Position numbers and translations under genes: made by a program. The notes under the pieces are model-generated. The model saw nothing but the letters and a program-made list of their open reading frames with translations. It was not told the DNA's origin and made no database searches. This document shows positions 35,601 to 49,729 of a stretch of 64,000 nt of DNA, piece after piece; the stretch's first letter is position 1, and every line of letters starts with the position of its first letter. The DNA is from Corydoras sp. C115 (taxonomy: Eukaryota; Chordata; Actinopteri; Siluriformes; Callichthyidae), in NCBI GenBank assembly GCA_019802505.1, contig JAFMOC010000090.1, positions 957,501-1,021,500 on the forward strand. The letters are read 5' to 3'.

Positions 35601-37113
35601 TTACAGTCAGATATTTTTATGCTGCTGATTCAGCTTCTCTCATCAAGTTTCTGTCTACATAAATTTTTCAGCAGGTTTAGAAATATTCCAACCTACCCAC
35701 CTGTTGCCAACAACTATGTCACAGTCAACATATTTATTCAACTTTAACATACAGTTGGTCTCTTAGTGTGTGTTGCCCTGAGACAATTAGATCAGACAGA
35801 CTGTACAACTAAGAATCACCCAAATAAAGACCTTACTGACCTGGCTCCTGACTATTTATCACAACTCTTGCATCCATATACCCCAAGTTGAACACTCCGG
35901 CCCTCTGATACTGGCTTCTTGGCGGTCCCGAAATTCAAATTGGTCACTGTTGGCGGCAGATTATAATGGCCTTAACTTAAACTTAGCCTACCTGAAGCTC
36001 TTTGCCTCTCCCCTCCCTCTGTCTTATATATTTTATTCAATTATTATATGTGCAAAGCATTCTTGGGTACTAGAAAGGAACTATATTAGCCCAACTTATA
36101 TATATATATATATATATATATGGTTCTGTGGGAGTACAGTCTGTGATTTTACTTTTTGCTAAATGGAAATTGAAGTTGAAATAATGACATGCATCTAATT
36201 TATGAATAAAATGATATACATATAAAATGGCCAAAGAAATCTGCAATCTTGTAGTCGTACCTAGTGCAATGTTCTTCGGTGTACCAAGAGCAAAGTGTGG
36301 AAAAGCAATTATAGAAACATGATTATGTGAACACAGATAATACATTTATACTGTACTTATAAGCTTTGCTCCCTGATCCAGTGCTGATTCAGCATATTTG
36401 TGAATTTCCCCATTGTGGGACAAATAAAGGTTTATCTTATCTCATCTTATCTTATCTTATCTTATTTACAGTGCACCAGCATCACAAGGTTATAGTTTAA
36501 AACTGGTTTAATTGATTATTTGGTCTCTGTTTTCTTTCCCTCACTTACAGGGACGGGGGTCTTCTTTCTGGTTTGTGCAGAAGGAGATCAGATCAGCTTT
36601 CTGTTTGACTGCATCGCTCGAGGCATCTCTCCAAACCGGACTGTGTTCGGACTGCGACCCTCTTTACCAGGTGGGAATGTTAGTGTGGGTTCCAAAAACC
36701 ATGCAGCACTCACTTCATAAGTACAGACAAACCTGCTCATTCGTGCAGATATCAAATTCACAAATCATCACCTTGACCACCTTCATGATCTCCCTCACCA
36801 TATCTGCAATCCTCCTCCATGACCTTCTGCCTCCAGCAGGAGGTCCTCCATGACCTCCTGCTGCCTGGAGGCTCCATCCTCAGCATCCGCATCCTTCCTC
36901 CAATATAAACCTTATCCCTCCTCATCTCCAAACCCCCTGTATCTCACGCCCCTCGGTTTGTTTTCAGCACGTCCTACCTGTCCTGTCCCTCTAACTCATT
37001 CCTAATCTTGTCCATCCCCATCACTAGGCATCATTTCATTGTTATTAATTAATAGTAAATGTACTTAATAGTAAACATCCCATTTCCAGAAAAGACCAAA
37101 GATTCTTGATGAA

Positions 37114-37144
<31 letters not shown>

Positions 37145-40100
37145 AACTCTTAGGCTTGTCACTGTACATAATACACATAATACATTTTCCTCCCAGCATG
37201 TACAAGCATCAGGCTGTTTCTCTTTCCTTTGCTCTCAGCCGTTAAAAGCTGGTGCAATTACCGTTTTATTGCGATGGCCTGTGGTGGGTTATCAGGCTGC
37301 TTCAACCCTGTCCTGATAAATCAAATTAATTAATTATGACTGATAATGAATGCTAATGAATTGACATGTTACCGTGTTTCCCAGTTTCATTCCACTGAGA
37401 ATCTAAGAAATGATTCATGCACATGCTTACAGTTTAATCGTGCCTCAGGACACGGTGTTTATACCTTTACGTCCAATTTCAGCCACAACACTCTTATCCT
37501 GATTAACATGTGCACTATGTGCACTCAGCTTTTATTAGATACACCTACTATCTACTTTATTACTTTCACCTACCGCATTGATGTACTTTAGACAATTCAC
37601 ACATACATTGTCCCCTTCTACCTGTTATGGTTGAGACGCCCCATAGAGTAGGTATTACTGGGGTAGTGGATCATTTCCAGCACTGCCGTGAGACCAATTT
37701 ACCCAACACAGTATCCTCTCACTGTACACTCTATCGGTTATGTCTTAAAATCATCGCCACCCAAATGACACCTGTTCATAGTTGTCCTGTAAAGGTCAAG
37801 ATCATTAGAAACAGAGTAGAGAAAGGAGTAAAACTAATGGACTACAGTCTGTAAAACTCCTGAGTTCATCTACATAGTAAAGGAACTGACACTATTGCTC
37901 GTAATTTAGTACTATTTTTGTTTATATTAAATATATTGCTCATAGGGCAGCACGGTTAGCACGTTCGGCTCTCAGCGCTAGGGATTCCCGGTTCGAATCC
38001 CCATCTGGATGAAGTTTCCATGTTCTCCCCATGTCCGCGTGGGTTTCCTCCGGGTTCTCCGGTTTCCGCCCACAGTCCAAAAACATGGATCGAGTCAACT
38101 GAGTTCTCCAAATTGCCCCATATAGAGTGTATTTGTGTGCGTGTCTGTGTGCCCAGCGATGGATTGGCGCCCTGTCCTGGGTTTGTCTGCCCAACGCCCG
38201 AGACGTTCTCCCCTGGATGGGCATGGGGAACCCCACCGTGACCCTAATATAGGATAAAGCGGAAGATAATGGATGGATGGATAGCTATAGTGTCATGTGT
38301 AAAGTTAAATCCAGAATTTCTTCGGCGAGGCCACTGGAGCCCAGAGGAACCCAGGCGTAGGCAGAGGTGTGTTATCAGGCCGGGGATCATCTCAGGTTCT
38401 TTGACAGATTAGCAGATTGGCAGCTGTAGGAACGGATTTATGACTTGATGAATGAAATGTGCACTGAATTAGACCCCGGGAGCTCAGCTGTATCAGTATC
38501 TGTAAATCAAGAAGCAAACTTTATTTTAATACCTCACGGAGCTCCGCACACTCAACCAGGAGCACGTTCTAAATGCCAACGCTACTAAATGTCTCTGGAC
38601 AAACCATGTGCAGTATGCGTCCAATACCACTAATATTAGCTTTTAATGTAATATCTTAAAATGGCATAATCAGATCAAAATGGTTTATATTCCTGGAGTT
38701 ACACTTACAGCAGCGTTGTGACTAAAAGGTTGGACCATTCAGCACTGATTCTATCATCCTGTCAGAATCATTTCACTAAATTAAGCAGAAAATTCAAGGT
38801 GGAACAAGTTCTTTGGTACAGACATGAGCAAACTTCTAATTAAACATCCTGAAAATGCATTTAAAATCTGAATCTTAGAGAGGTTATTAATAACATAACA
38901 TTTACTTGCAGGAAAGGTACAAATATAGCAATGCAACTAGGGCAGCCACTAAAGGCAACCTGCTGTTATTGTAATTTAAGACTTAATGCAAGCTTATTAA
39001 TATACATTTTACAATTACAGGTGATTACACACTTACAATAACATATCTATGAATTAATCTTGCGCTAGGGTCATGGGGGGGTGGGGGTGCCCATGGACAT
39101 CCATGGGAGAATGTCTGGATACACCCAAAACCGGGCGCCAATCACCCACACACTGGGTACATACACTGGGCACACACACACCCACACAGACATACACACA
39201 CTTTATAGGGGCAATTTGATGGCAACTTGATGGTTGGGGAACACAGAGTTCATTCATTACCCTAAGCACTGAGCTACCACGCCCCTATGACAGAGCAAGA
39301 TTTGAATTTATTTGTCTGGCTGTTTTTGTGATTCAGATCTGAGTGTTCAGTCATCGTCCTCTATGGAGGAGAGGATCACACAGGAAGCCAGTGAGCTGGA
39401 GAAGCGTCTCAGCATGCTGTCCGTCTGCAGCCAGCAGAGCAGCACAGGTAGAACACACTGAAAAACACAGTTCTTTATGGTTCCAACAACAATGCATCTA
39501 ATGAAGAACGTCTTTATATAGCTGGAGGTTATCCCAGTACTTAAACAGGTCACTAAGTGATTACAGATCAGATGCAGAAACACCTTGACCCCAGAACCTT
39601 CTTAGTGTAAGGTAGCAATGCTACCAAAAGCACTACCATTACTACAATTGATGCCCAAGGTTATCGTTTTAATGGTTTTAGGCAAATTTTCCATTTTGGA
39701 CCAATCCCAAACAGACAAGAATGTTGTCAAATGCAGTTTATGCCCTTGGGTCTCTTTGAGCGACTCTTTTTTGTGGTTGCTGGCATAGCCCCAGGCTTTT
39801 TTATGGGCTCCTATTTTAAGATTGGCACCAAGAAGAACTATTAGAGATGGATTTTGTTGATACAGCACTGCTCTGTGCTGGCAGGGTCATAAGTGGAGCG
39901 ATTCTCCTTAAGTTATATTGCCAAACTAAGTATTTAAACACTAGTTCTTGATATGTTTGTTTGACAAGAGCAAGCAATGTTTCTTCTTAATAATTGAACT
40001 ATTTTACTTAGTAAGAGTTTACTGTTCAGATAATTGTTTATTGCATATAATCTATATTGGCAAAAGAATTGGGACAAATGTCTTAATCACTGAATTCAGA

Positions 40101-43100
40101 TGTTATGAGGACGGACAGAATTGGGAAAGGGTTTATTACCATTATGGCACAGGTGGGAATTTTTAGGGACCAATTAGGGGAGATAAGCTTGACGTTGTTT
40201 GGCATTGTGCAGAGGAAGGATAAGATTTATTTTGGAAGAAGGATGTCAAAAGTGGACCTGGTGTGTTTTGGGACATGTGGACATGTACTGTAAATGTTTA
40301 TGTATGGACCACTGTGTGCTGAACTCAGATTTCCAGTGGACCAGCAGTGCTATATCTCAGCCAAAAGTCTGGGAAACCTGCCTTGTTTCCTTGGCTACTC
40401 CTCCCATTCTTAAACCACTGTCACAGTCAAAAAAATTAAAGACAGATGGCACCTTGTTATCGCGTGCAAATGCTAGCAGTTGTGCAGTCTCTATACCATG
40501 TGTTGGTTTTATGGTCTGGTGTCCACATAAGTTTGACCTAAACATGCAGAGAGTCACAGTGTGCATTGTGTGCAAGACCCTTCTTTTAGTGTTTCCTTTG
40601 TTTTTATTGGTTAGTGTCCCACTTGAGTTCCACCACATCTCTGGCAGGAGATGCCCGCAGCATTTCCAGCTCCTCTTCAGACACCAGTCACTCGGATGTC
40701 AGCCTGAGCAGCCGACTTGCCACGTGGTCCGAACCTCCGAGATACCCTACCCCTCTAGAGCCACTGTTGTCGCCGTCAGGGGTATTGGCATCAAGACATC
40801 GAGAAGAGCACCTTGGAAGAGGTCTGCGGCCTCCTTCCAAACCGCCACATCCCAGAGGACTTCAAGAGGCAGGGAGGCAAAACTCGACCGACAGCGGCAT
40901 TGCCACAGGAAGCCACTCATCGTATTCTGGAAGTTTCTCCTCCTATACAGGCAGCTTGGACACTACGCAGGGGGAAGTGGAGGACTTTGGGTCAGTGATA
41001 AGTCTTACTCTGAACTCTAACACAGGTCCCTCAACTCCTTTGGCACATGACAATACAAGCCTCAGAATAACACCACAACCTCAAAGTGTCCCGGTATTTA
41101 CTTTACCTCCAAGCTCCACCTCCATGGCACCTGGCATGAAACCATGCTTCTGCTCCATCAATGTTGCACCTGAAGGACCGGATTTGGAGTACCAGGTGCC
41201 GGCGCATCTCTTGCAGCATTATGATTTTCCTCGTAAGCTTGTCCAATTTCCTTCCTCTCCCGGAGCTGAGGGAGGTGTGTTGGGAGCATTAGGTAGTCAT
41301 GCTGGGATTAAAATGACTGTACCAGTCAGATGTAGTGGTAGCAGTGATGGAGTAAATGTTCTGCCCGGCTTCAGCACACCTCAACACAATCTCTGTCCAG
41401 TCTGTGGAGGAATGAGGGTAAGGTTTTTCCATTTGTTCTCATTTATTTGTAATGAAAACTCATTTTTTACTTTCCGTTCAGTCTGCCGTTTCTTTTAAAG
41501 CCTGACTATGTACATTACCATAGCCTAAAATGACAAACAAAACACAGGGTGGCACGGTGGCTTAGTGTTAGCACGTTCGCTTCTCAGCGCTAGTGGTTCC
41601 CGGTTTGAATCCCAATCTGGGTGGAGTTTCCATTTTCTCCCCGTGTCTGTGTTGGGTTTCCTCTGGGTTCTCCGGTTTCCTCCCACAGTCCAAAAACATG
41701 GATCAAGTCAATTGAGTTCTCCAAATTGCCCCATATAGAGTGTGTATGTGTGAGTGAGTGTGTGCCCAGCGATGGATTGGCACCCTGTCCTGGGTTTGTC
41801 TGCCCAGCGCCCGAGACGTTCTCCCCTGGATGGTCATGGGGAACCCCACCGCGACCCTAATATACACGATAAAGTGGAAGATAATGAATGAATGAATGAA
41901 AATGGTGCACAAACATGCTTCTCACTATAATTCACAGTTTGCATTGATGCATGTACATCCCTGGTTACAAACTTGCTTTGTGAACTAAAGCACAGTCATG
42001 ATGACACAGCAGAGACCTTTCCCAGACCATTTTCACAAACTTGAAAGCATACGGTTGTCCAAAATACACGGATAAATGCTTTATTAGCAGTGACAATACG
42101 ACTAACTCATGATATAGTCATGACAGTCATGTTAATGTCATGTTTCCCCTTCTCCAAGGGGACCCCTTTCTGACAAACCTCTAAAACACCATGTGTTTGT
42201 AATGTACTGGTTGTTTTGAAGGATGGCAAAGTGGTTAGCATGTTCGTCTCTCAGCGCTGACGATTCAGGCTTGAATGCCAATCTGGGTGGAGCTTGAGCT
42301 AAATTGCCCCTATATAGTGTGTGTGATTGTGTGCCCAGCGATAGGATAGCATTAACTGGAAGATGATGGATGGATGGTTGGGTGTTAAGAAGAAAATTTT
42401 CAAGATCATTCCGGTGGTTGATCGTGGAGAAGGCTTTCTCAAAGCACCTTAATGGCGCATCAGTTTAAACCCAGCGTTACCAGCATTCCAATAAAAGGTT
42501 TCAACTCCACACTCCATCAGTTCGGGTGATTGAAAGTGCTTTTAGCCGTCTCTCAGGAGGTGAAGCGGAACAGACGTTGCGTAAATCTCAGTTGATTAGT
42601 CGTCGTGCTTTTCCATGCCAGCCTCTAAATGATCTGACAACACAGTAATTAGCTGCAGAAATGTTTCAGCTCCACTGACTTTGCCTCAACAACCCAGCTT
42701 TTCTCATATCCCTGCACTCCAGTGCAGGCTAGTGGCTCGATGTGGTTAGGGACCTGAAGTGGATATTGTACAATGTTTATTTAGTTTGTTCATTTTGGCT
42801 TTATTAGGAGACACAATTAACTCGCAGGCTATGGAACGGAGGAACAATTTGAGATCTTGATGCTTCCAATGGTTCAAGGATGTTAGAACCTAAACCATAT
42901 GCCCCTTTAATAAGGCCGGTTGAAGGTGTGAGTACCTCATATTAAAATAAGTGTGGCGCTAAAGATAACAAACGAAAGGTATAGATGACAATAGCCCAGC
43001 GTCTGTATTTCAAATCAGGGGACTAATTAATGGTGCTGCAAATCACTTCCACCTGCAGAAGCACCTGAGCTCCATCATGGTGACAGCACCGCGCACACCA

Positions 43101-44490
43101 CTGATGGGGATGTACAGCTACATTACAGCCGTCTAATAACTGAGATTATGTTGCTTCTGAATGGCCAAGGTACAGACTTTTTGTACACTAACCATCAAAC
43201 ATTTGGACACGCCCCCTTCTTTGTCTGATGGTCTATTTCCTCCACTTATTATACAGGTAGGCTTTGTGGTTTTATAATTACAGACTGCAGTCCATCTGTG
43301 TTCTTTGTTGTTGTTAGTCCCCTGTTGGTTCTTTGTTCTCTGTTGGTCAGGAGCATCACAGAACAGGTATCATTTGTGTGGTGGATTGTTTTATTGTCAG
43401 TTCTGCAGTGCTGGGATAGGATATAATTAGAAAATCTTAATGAGAACAGAGTACACAATATGTACTGTAGTCCATAAACAGATGGACTACAGTCTGAAAT
43501 TGTAAAACTACAAAGTCCTTCAGTAATTATACAGTAAGTGGAACTGAGAACATGGACACTATGTGAAGCATATAGGGGGTGTGTCCAAACATTTGACTGG
43601 TACTGTATGTTCCAGTGTTCTATCCTTTTTTTAAATTGTAAACACTATTTTCCTTAAACACACCAATCTGAATCACATTCTCAGTATGGACACCAGAGCA
43701 TCGATTTGTTGTCATCATGATCAAGCTTCATCATCATTATGAGTTTGTAAAGTCTATTTAAAGCTGGTAATCTGCAAGTTTCTGGGTTTTTAAAAGAGTT
43801 GTTTATGATAAACAGCTGTGATGCCAGAGAGCACTTATCACTGGAACACTAAAGCCATCGATGAACCAATGCCAACAGCAACAAGGCATTAAACTCAGCT
43901 GTGAGACATGATCACGTCTGCTAACTTTTCTGGTCTTAATTTAATGTCAGGCACATTAGCAGTTTTTTGGGAGAGGGGGTGTAATGTAAGCCCTGATGAC
44001 TTTATCTGATACCGCAGTGTTTCATTAACAGTTCCCTGTAGTTCCTTATATTAGTAATATTTAAGTTTCCAGTAACGTACTCGAGAAACACACAAGTACA
44101 CAACAGAAAAGGTATCACGTTTTTAATCAATTTCTTTTTCTTTGCACTTTTTTTAAATTATGTATTGATTTTCTTTTCAGGTAACACCTTCCACACCCAC
44201 ACGCCCCCCTCAGGTTCCAGTAGGACTGGGTATGGATTTATTTTCGGCATCTGTACACAGAGGTAGGTGAAAACAATCAAATATCCACAGCCACATGGCA
44301 TCAGATCAGTTAGTAAAACTCAAACAGCATTAAATCTATGAACATCATTTATTAATTCATTATTATGTTTAATGTAAATTTCTATTTAAAATCTCACGTC
44401 TACTGTTCACTTCATTAAGTGTTTATGTCCAATATTTACAGACTAAATACAGACTATATATATAGACTATGTATATAATATATAATCGTA

Positions 44491-44550
<60 letters not shown>

Positions 44551-45493
44551 CATATTAAATGAATTTGACTCTAATAATAAGATCAGAGGCAGAACTTCGG
44601 TATGTAAATTTTAATTACATACCGAATTACATACAAATTTTAATTATTATATTAGTCTAAAAATAATATTAATTAAAATTATTACATTAGTGTATTAGGC
44701 TATCAGTTATTATTACATATTAGTCTTTAATATTATATAATAATTGTATATAATTATTTAACCCACTTTTTTTTTTTTTTTTTTTTTTTTTACCTCTGTG
44801 ATGTTTGCAGAAAAAACAAATCTTAAAATGAACAACACCACAGGACCTCCATCTGTGGAAACAATCAACCTAGGGGTGAACACAGAGGTATTTTTTTTTA
44901 TTTGTCACTGGGGAAAAAAAGAACACTGTAAAAAAAAAAAAAAAAAATTTGCTGGCCATCATTTTAAATGTCTAGCTGTAAAAGTCTAAGTCTAATAGGA
45001 TGAACATCAATGAAATATCTTGAACCAGTTATTTATTTAATAAGGATTTAAGAATGTTCTTTATTGCACTGTGAGATTTTAGTTAAACTCTACAGTAGAT
45101 TTAGGGTTAAAGATAAAGTTAATTTTGAGAGTAAACAATTTTAGATCAGGTTTTAAGGGTGGCTCAATGGTAACCACAGGAAAGTTGGATTCATCAGCAG
45201 GGTTAAGTAAGTCTTTTTGGTATGTTGTTTGCATGTTCTCCTTATGGGTGAGATCCAGATTTTACAACCACAAAGAAGCATCTTAATAGGCTTTATTTTA
45301 TTGATCTTATCTGATTTAGGGTGCGTCAGTGTGTCTTTACGCAATAAACCAATTGTGTCACTTGCCCCATTCCCCTTAAGAGTCGGGGCTGGTTAATTTA
45401 ATGGTGCAGAGCAACTGATTAGGCATTAATGAATGTTTACACTGTTTGCAGGAAATGCCATCACAAGCCAAGTTTAGTATAAAGCATAATAAC

Positions 45494-45525
<32 letters not shown>

Positions 45526-48305
45526 TACACAGTACATATATTGGTATGGATGTATGGACATACAATACATTATTTTCCCGATGTATTGTATAAACTGCAT
45601 ACTTTAACTTGGCCACTGGATGGCAGTATTGGATTGTTAGTGAAACTGGAAACATGTTACTTGGCTATCAGCATACATTTAAAAAAACAGACTAGATTAC
45701 GTTGCAGAAGTCCATTTTATTAACGATTTTGCATTCAATAAACGCATTTTTGCCATGTCACTCCATGAGTAGAAGGTACTTGGATGTTGTGGCTTGATAA
45801 TGGGCGAACCACTGTTCTAGATTAATGAGTAAAAATCCAATTTTTGATACTAAATTAAAACAATTAGTATCATCACCAACCAATTTAACAATTTATTTTC
45901 CTTTTTTTAACAATTTTTCTTTGTCCACCCTACCTGGGAATGAAACACAGAATGTTGGGAGAGCGTTCTCACCATTGGGCGATTATGCTGCCCACGTAGT
46001 CGATGGTTTAATGATTTTATATTAAGACGTAAAGATTGTTGTTCTTCTCAGACGGAGTTGATGAGCAGGTATGAGCTCATGAGCAGACATTCACAGCAGA
46101 GAGGCTTTTGGGAGACTGAAGGTGAGTTTTGTGATTGTGCAGTGTTGTCTCTTTCTGGTCACGTGAACACGGAGTAGTCTTTTTCATTTTCTTCCCATCA
46201 GGGTGTTCATTACAGACCCCCACGTCCCCCAGGTGCTCGCTCAGGCTGTTCAGACACTCATCCTCATCCCCTTCCTCATCCGGTAAGGCTCATTTTCCTC
46301 AGTGTGAAATCATTTTTGGATCTGGTTTAATGTGTTCTGTTGCACATGTAACTCGAGTTCTCTATATCTGCATTCGTGCTTAAAAGCATGTGGACGTCCC
46401 TCAACACACATGTCTGAGCTTGATGAACAAATCGTTTCAAAACCCTGTGTGTAATTTAGAAACTTTAAAAACTCAGTACTTCACAAGGCATAATTATAAT
46501 TCAAGGCCATTTAAATTATTTATTAGGTCAGGCTTTCTGAGAACCTTTACCGCGAGAAGGTCTAACCCATCAATGATGTTTATTAATGAGGATTTATTTA
46601 TTTAAACCTCTCACTTGAGTAGGTTCTCAGGCTGGGTTTTGGGGTGGAGGGTGCATATGGGGTTCGAGGCAAGGCCATGGAAAGGTCATCTGTTCATCAC
46701 AAGACAAACACAAGCACCATGAGCACAAATAATTATATTCATTCATTCATTATCTACCGCTTTATCCTCTATTAGGGTCGCGGGGGGGTTCCCCATGCCC
46801 ATCCAGGGGAGAACGTTTCAGGCGCTGGGCAGATACACCCAGGACAGGACGCCAATCCATCGCTGGGCACACACTCACTCACACAGACACACACTCTATA
46901 TGGGGCAATTTGGAGAACTCAATTGACTTGTTCCATGTTTTTGGACTGTGGGAGGAAACCGTGGAACCCGGAGGAAACCCATGCAGACACGGGGAGAACA
47001 TGGAAACTCCACCCAGATGGGGATTCGAACCGGGAATCCCTAGTACTGAGAGGCAAACGTGCTAACCACTAAGCCACCGTGCCGCCCAAATAATTATATA
47101 ATAAATGAAATTCAGTACCTTCACGTCCACTAACATGTTTCTGGACTGTGGGTTTTAGCCCACACAGACATGAAGAGAACATGCAAACTCAAAGAACTAG
47201 ATCTACCCTGCGCTAAAAACAAACACATGTTTTGCCATCCTACTGACAATTTGTTTTAAATGTCTTGAAAGTGGGCGGCATGGTAGCTTAGTGATTAGTA
47301 CGTTCGCCTGTACATAGTCGGTTTCAGAATGGCTAAAGATCATCATACCGCGAGAAGGTCTAACCCATCAATGATGTTTATTAATGAGGATTTATTTATT
47401 TAAACCTCTCACTTGAGTAGGTTCTCAGGCTGGGTTTTGGGGTGGAGGGTGCATATGGGGTTCGAGGCAAGGCCATGGAAAGGTCATCTGTTCATCACAA
47501 GACAAACACAAGCACCATGAGCACAAATAATTATATTCATTCATTCATTATCTACCGCTTTATCCTTTATTAGGGTCGCGGTGGGGTTCCCCATGCCCAT
47601 CCAGGGGAGAACGTCTCGGGCGCTGGGCAGATAGACCCAGGACAGGACGCCAATCCATCGCTGGGCACACACTCACTCACACAGACACACTCTATATGGG
47701 GCAAATTTTGAGAATTCAATTGACTTGATCCATGTTTTTGGACTGTGGGAGGAAACCGGAGAACCCGGAGGAAACCCACGCAGACACGGGGAGAACATGG
47801 AAACTCCACCCAGATGGGGATTCGAACCGGGATTCCCTAGCGCTGAGAGGCGAACGTGCTGACCACTATAACACCGTGCCGCCGTGTTAATTCTGTATCT
47901 TGTGGATGTAAAAGCTACATCATCATGTTGTTTGTCACATTCAACAGGCAGATTGTTAGCTTTAGGTGACTCAGTGGGTACACTGGGAGGTGACCGAGTG
48001 CAGCTCGACTCCAACTATGTTAACATCCCCATCAGTCCTGTATCAAAGCACCATCTGAACTACATGGAGCTGGATCTGCAGGATGTAGCGGAGGCAAACC
48101 CCATCAGAGGTGCAATGTTTCTCTCAAACCTTCCATTTTTTTGTGTTTGTGTGTCGTGTTTATTTGCTCACAAAGTTAAATGGAGTGATGAATTGATTCG
48201 CTGACATTTGTTGACTTGAAAACAACTTTGAACCATGAATAGCTTCAATCTATCTGCTTTCAGCCCCTTGATGTACTCTGTAAACATCTCCATTTGTGTG
48301 TGTGT

Positions 48306-48337
<32 letters not shown>

Positions 48338-49688
48338 TTACCAGGCATATATAACAATCCGATAACCAAAACGTGTTTCACACTCGGTGGGACCTCCTGT
48401 AATTTTGACCTCACGCAAGTTAGTGCCCACAATGTAACATTCATCCATTCATTCATTCATTATCTCCCGCTTTATCCTCTATTCCCTAATTTTGCGGTGG
48501 GGTTCCCCATGCCCATCCAGGGGAGAACGTCTCGGGCGCTGGGCAGATAGACCCAGGACAGGGCGCCAATCCATCGCTGGGTACACACTCACTCACACAG
48601 ACACACTCTATATGGGGCAATTTGGAGAACTCAATTGACTTGATCCATGTTTTTGGATTGTGGGAGGAAACCGGAGAACCCGGAGGAAACCCACGCGGAC
48701 ACGGGGAGAACATGGAAACTCCACCCAGATGGGGATTCGAAACCGGGCATCCCTAGCGCTGAGAGAACGTGTTAACCACTAAGCCACCGTGCCGCCCTCC
48801 ACAATGTAACATTCATTCATTCATTCATTATCACCCGCTTTTCCTCTATTAGGGTCGCGGTGGGGTTCCCCATGCCCATCCAGGGGAGAACGTCTCGGGC
48901 GCTGGGCAGATAGACCCAGGACAGGGCGCCAATCCATCGCTGGGTACACACTCACTCACTCAAACACACTCTATATGGGGCAATTTTTTTTTAGAGAACT
49001 CAATTAACTTGATCCATGTTTTTGGACTGTGGGAGGAAACCGGAGAACCCGGAGGAAACCCACGCGGACACGGGGAGAACATGGAAACTCCATCCAGATG
49101 GGGATTCGAAACCGGGCATCCCTAGCGCTGAGAGGAGAACGTGTTAACCACTAAGCCACCGTGCCGCCCTCCACAATGTAACATTCATTCATTCATTCAT
49201 TATCACCCGCTTTTCCTCTATTAGGGTCGCGGTGGGGTTCCCCATGCCCATCCAGGGGAGAACGTCTCGGGCGCTGGGCAGATAGACCCAGGACAGGGCG
49301 CCAATCCATCGCTGGGTACACACTCACTCACTCAAACACACTCTATATGGGGCAATTTTTTTTTAGAGAACTCAATTAACTTGATCCATGTTTTTGGACT
49401 GTGGGAGGAAACCGGAGAACCCGGAGGAAACCCACGTGGACACGGGGAGAACATGGAAACTCCACCCAGATGGGGATTCGAAACCGGGCATCCCTAGCGC
49501 TGAGAGGAGAACATGCTAAACCACTAAGCCACCGTGCCGCCCTCCACAATGTAACAGTTTTTAAAAATGAAATCATGTTGCATGGTTATAGTTACGGTTA
49601 GTCAATAGCAAGGGTAAGGTTCTGATTAATGCTTGGGTAGGTAGAGGGTAAGTCTCCACAACATGTCTATGTAAAGTAGATAAAAACG

Positions 49689-49729
<41 letters not shown>

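Larger units (their letters stand above)
30131..36550. other. dok7 intron 4, mostly without recognisable features
   Basis: Apart from the listed repeats this 6.4 kb shows no exon with plausible splice sites and conserved sequence. Confidence 0.65.
36671..39336. other. dok7 intron 5
   Basis: Contains poly(A), one S1 and one diverged S1; otherwise nothing seen. Confidence 0.65.
46548..47884. repeat. Duplicated flank block (798-bp spacing) with two SINEs
   Basis: About 200 bases starting CGCGAGAAGGTCTAACCC occur at 46551 and 47349. Each runs into an S1 copy, but the two SINE bodies differ (GTTTCAGGCGCTGGG with GATACACC against GTCTCGGGCGCTGGG with GATAGACC). Confidence 0.85.

Noticed and set aside
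40199..41020. 273-residue plus-strand ORF overlapping dok7 exon 7
   Set aside because: It is in another frame from the conserved DOK7 sequence and crosses the exon 7 acceptor. Only the other frame shows DOK7 motifs.
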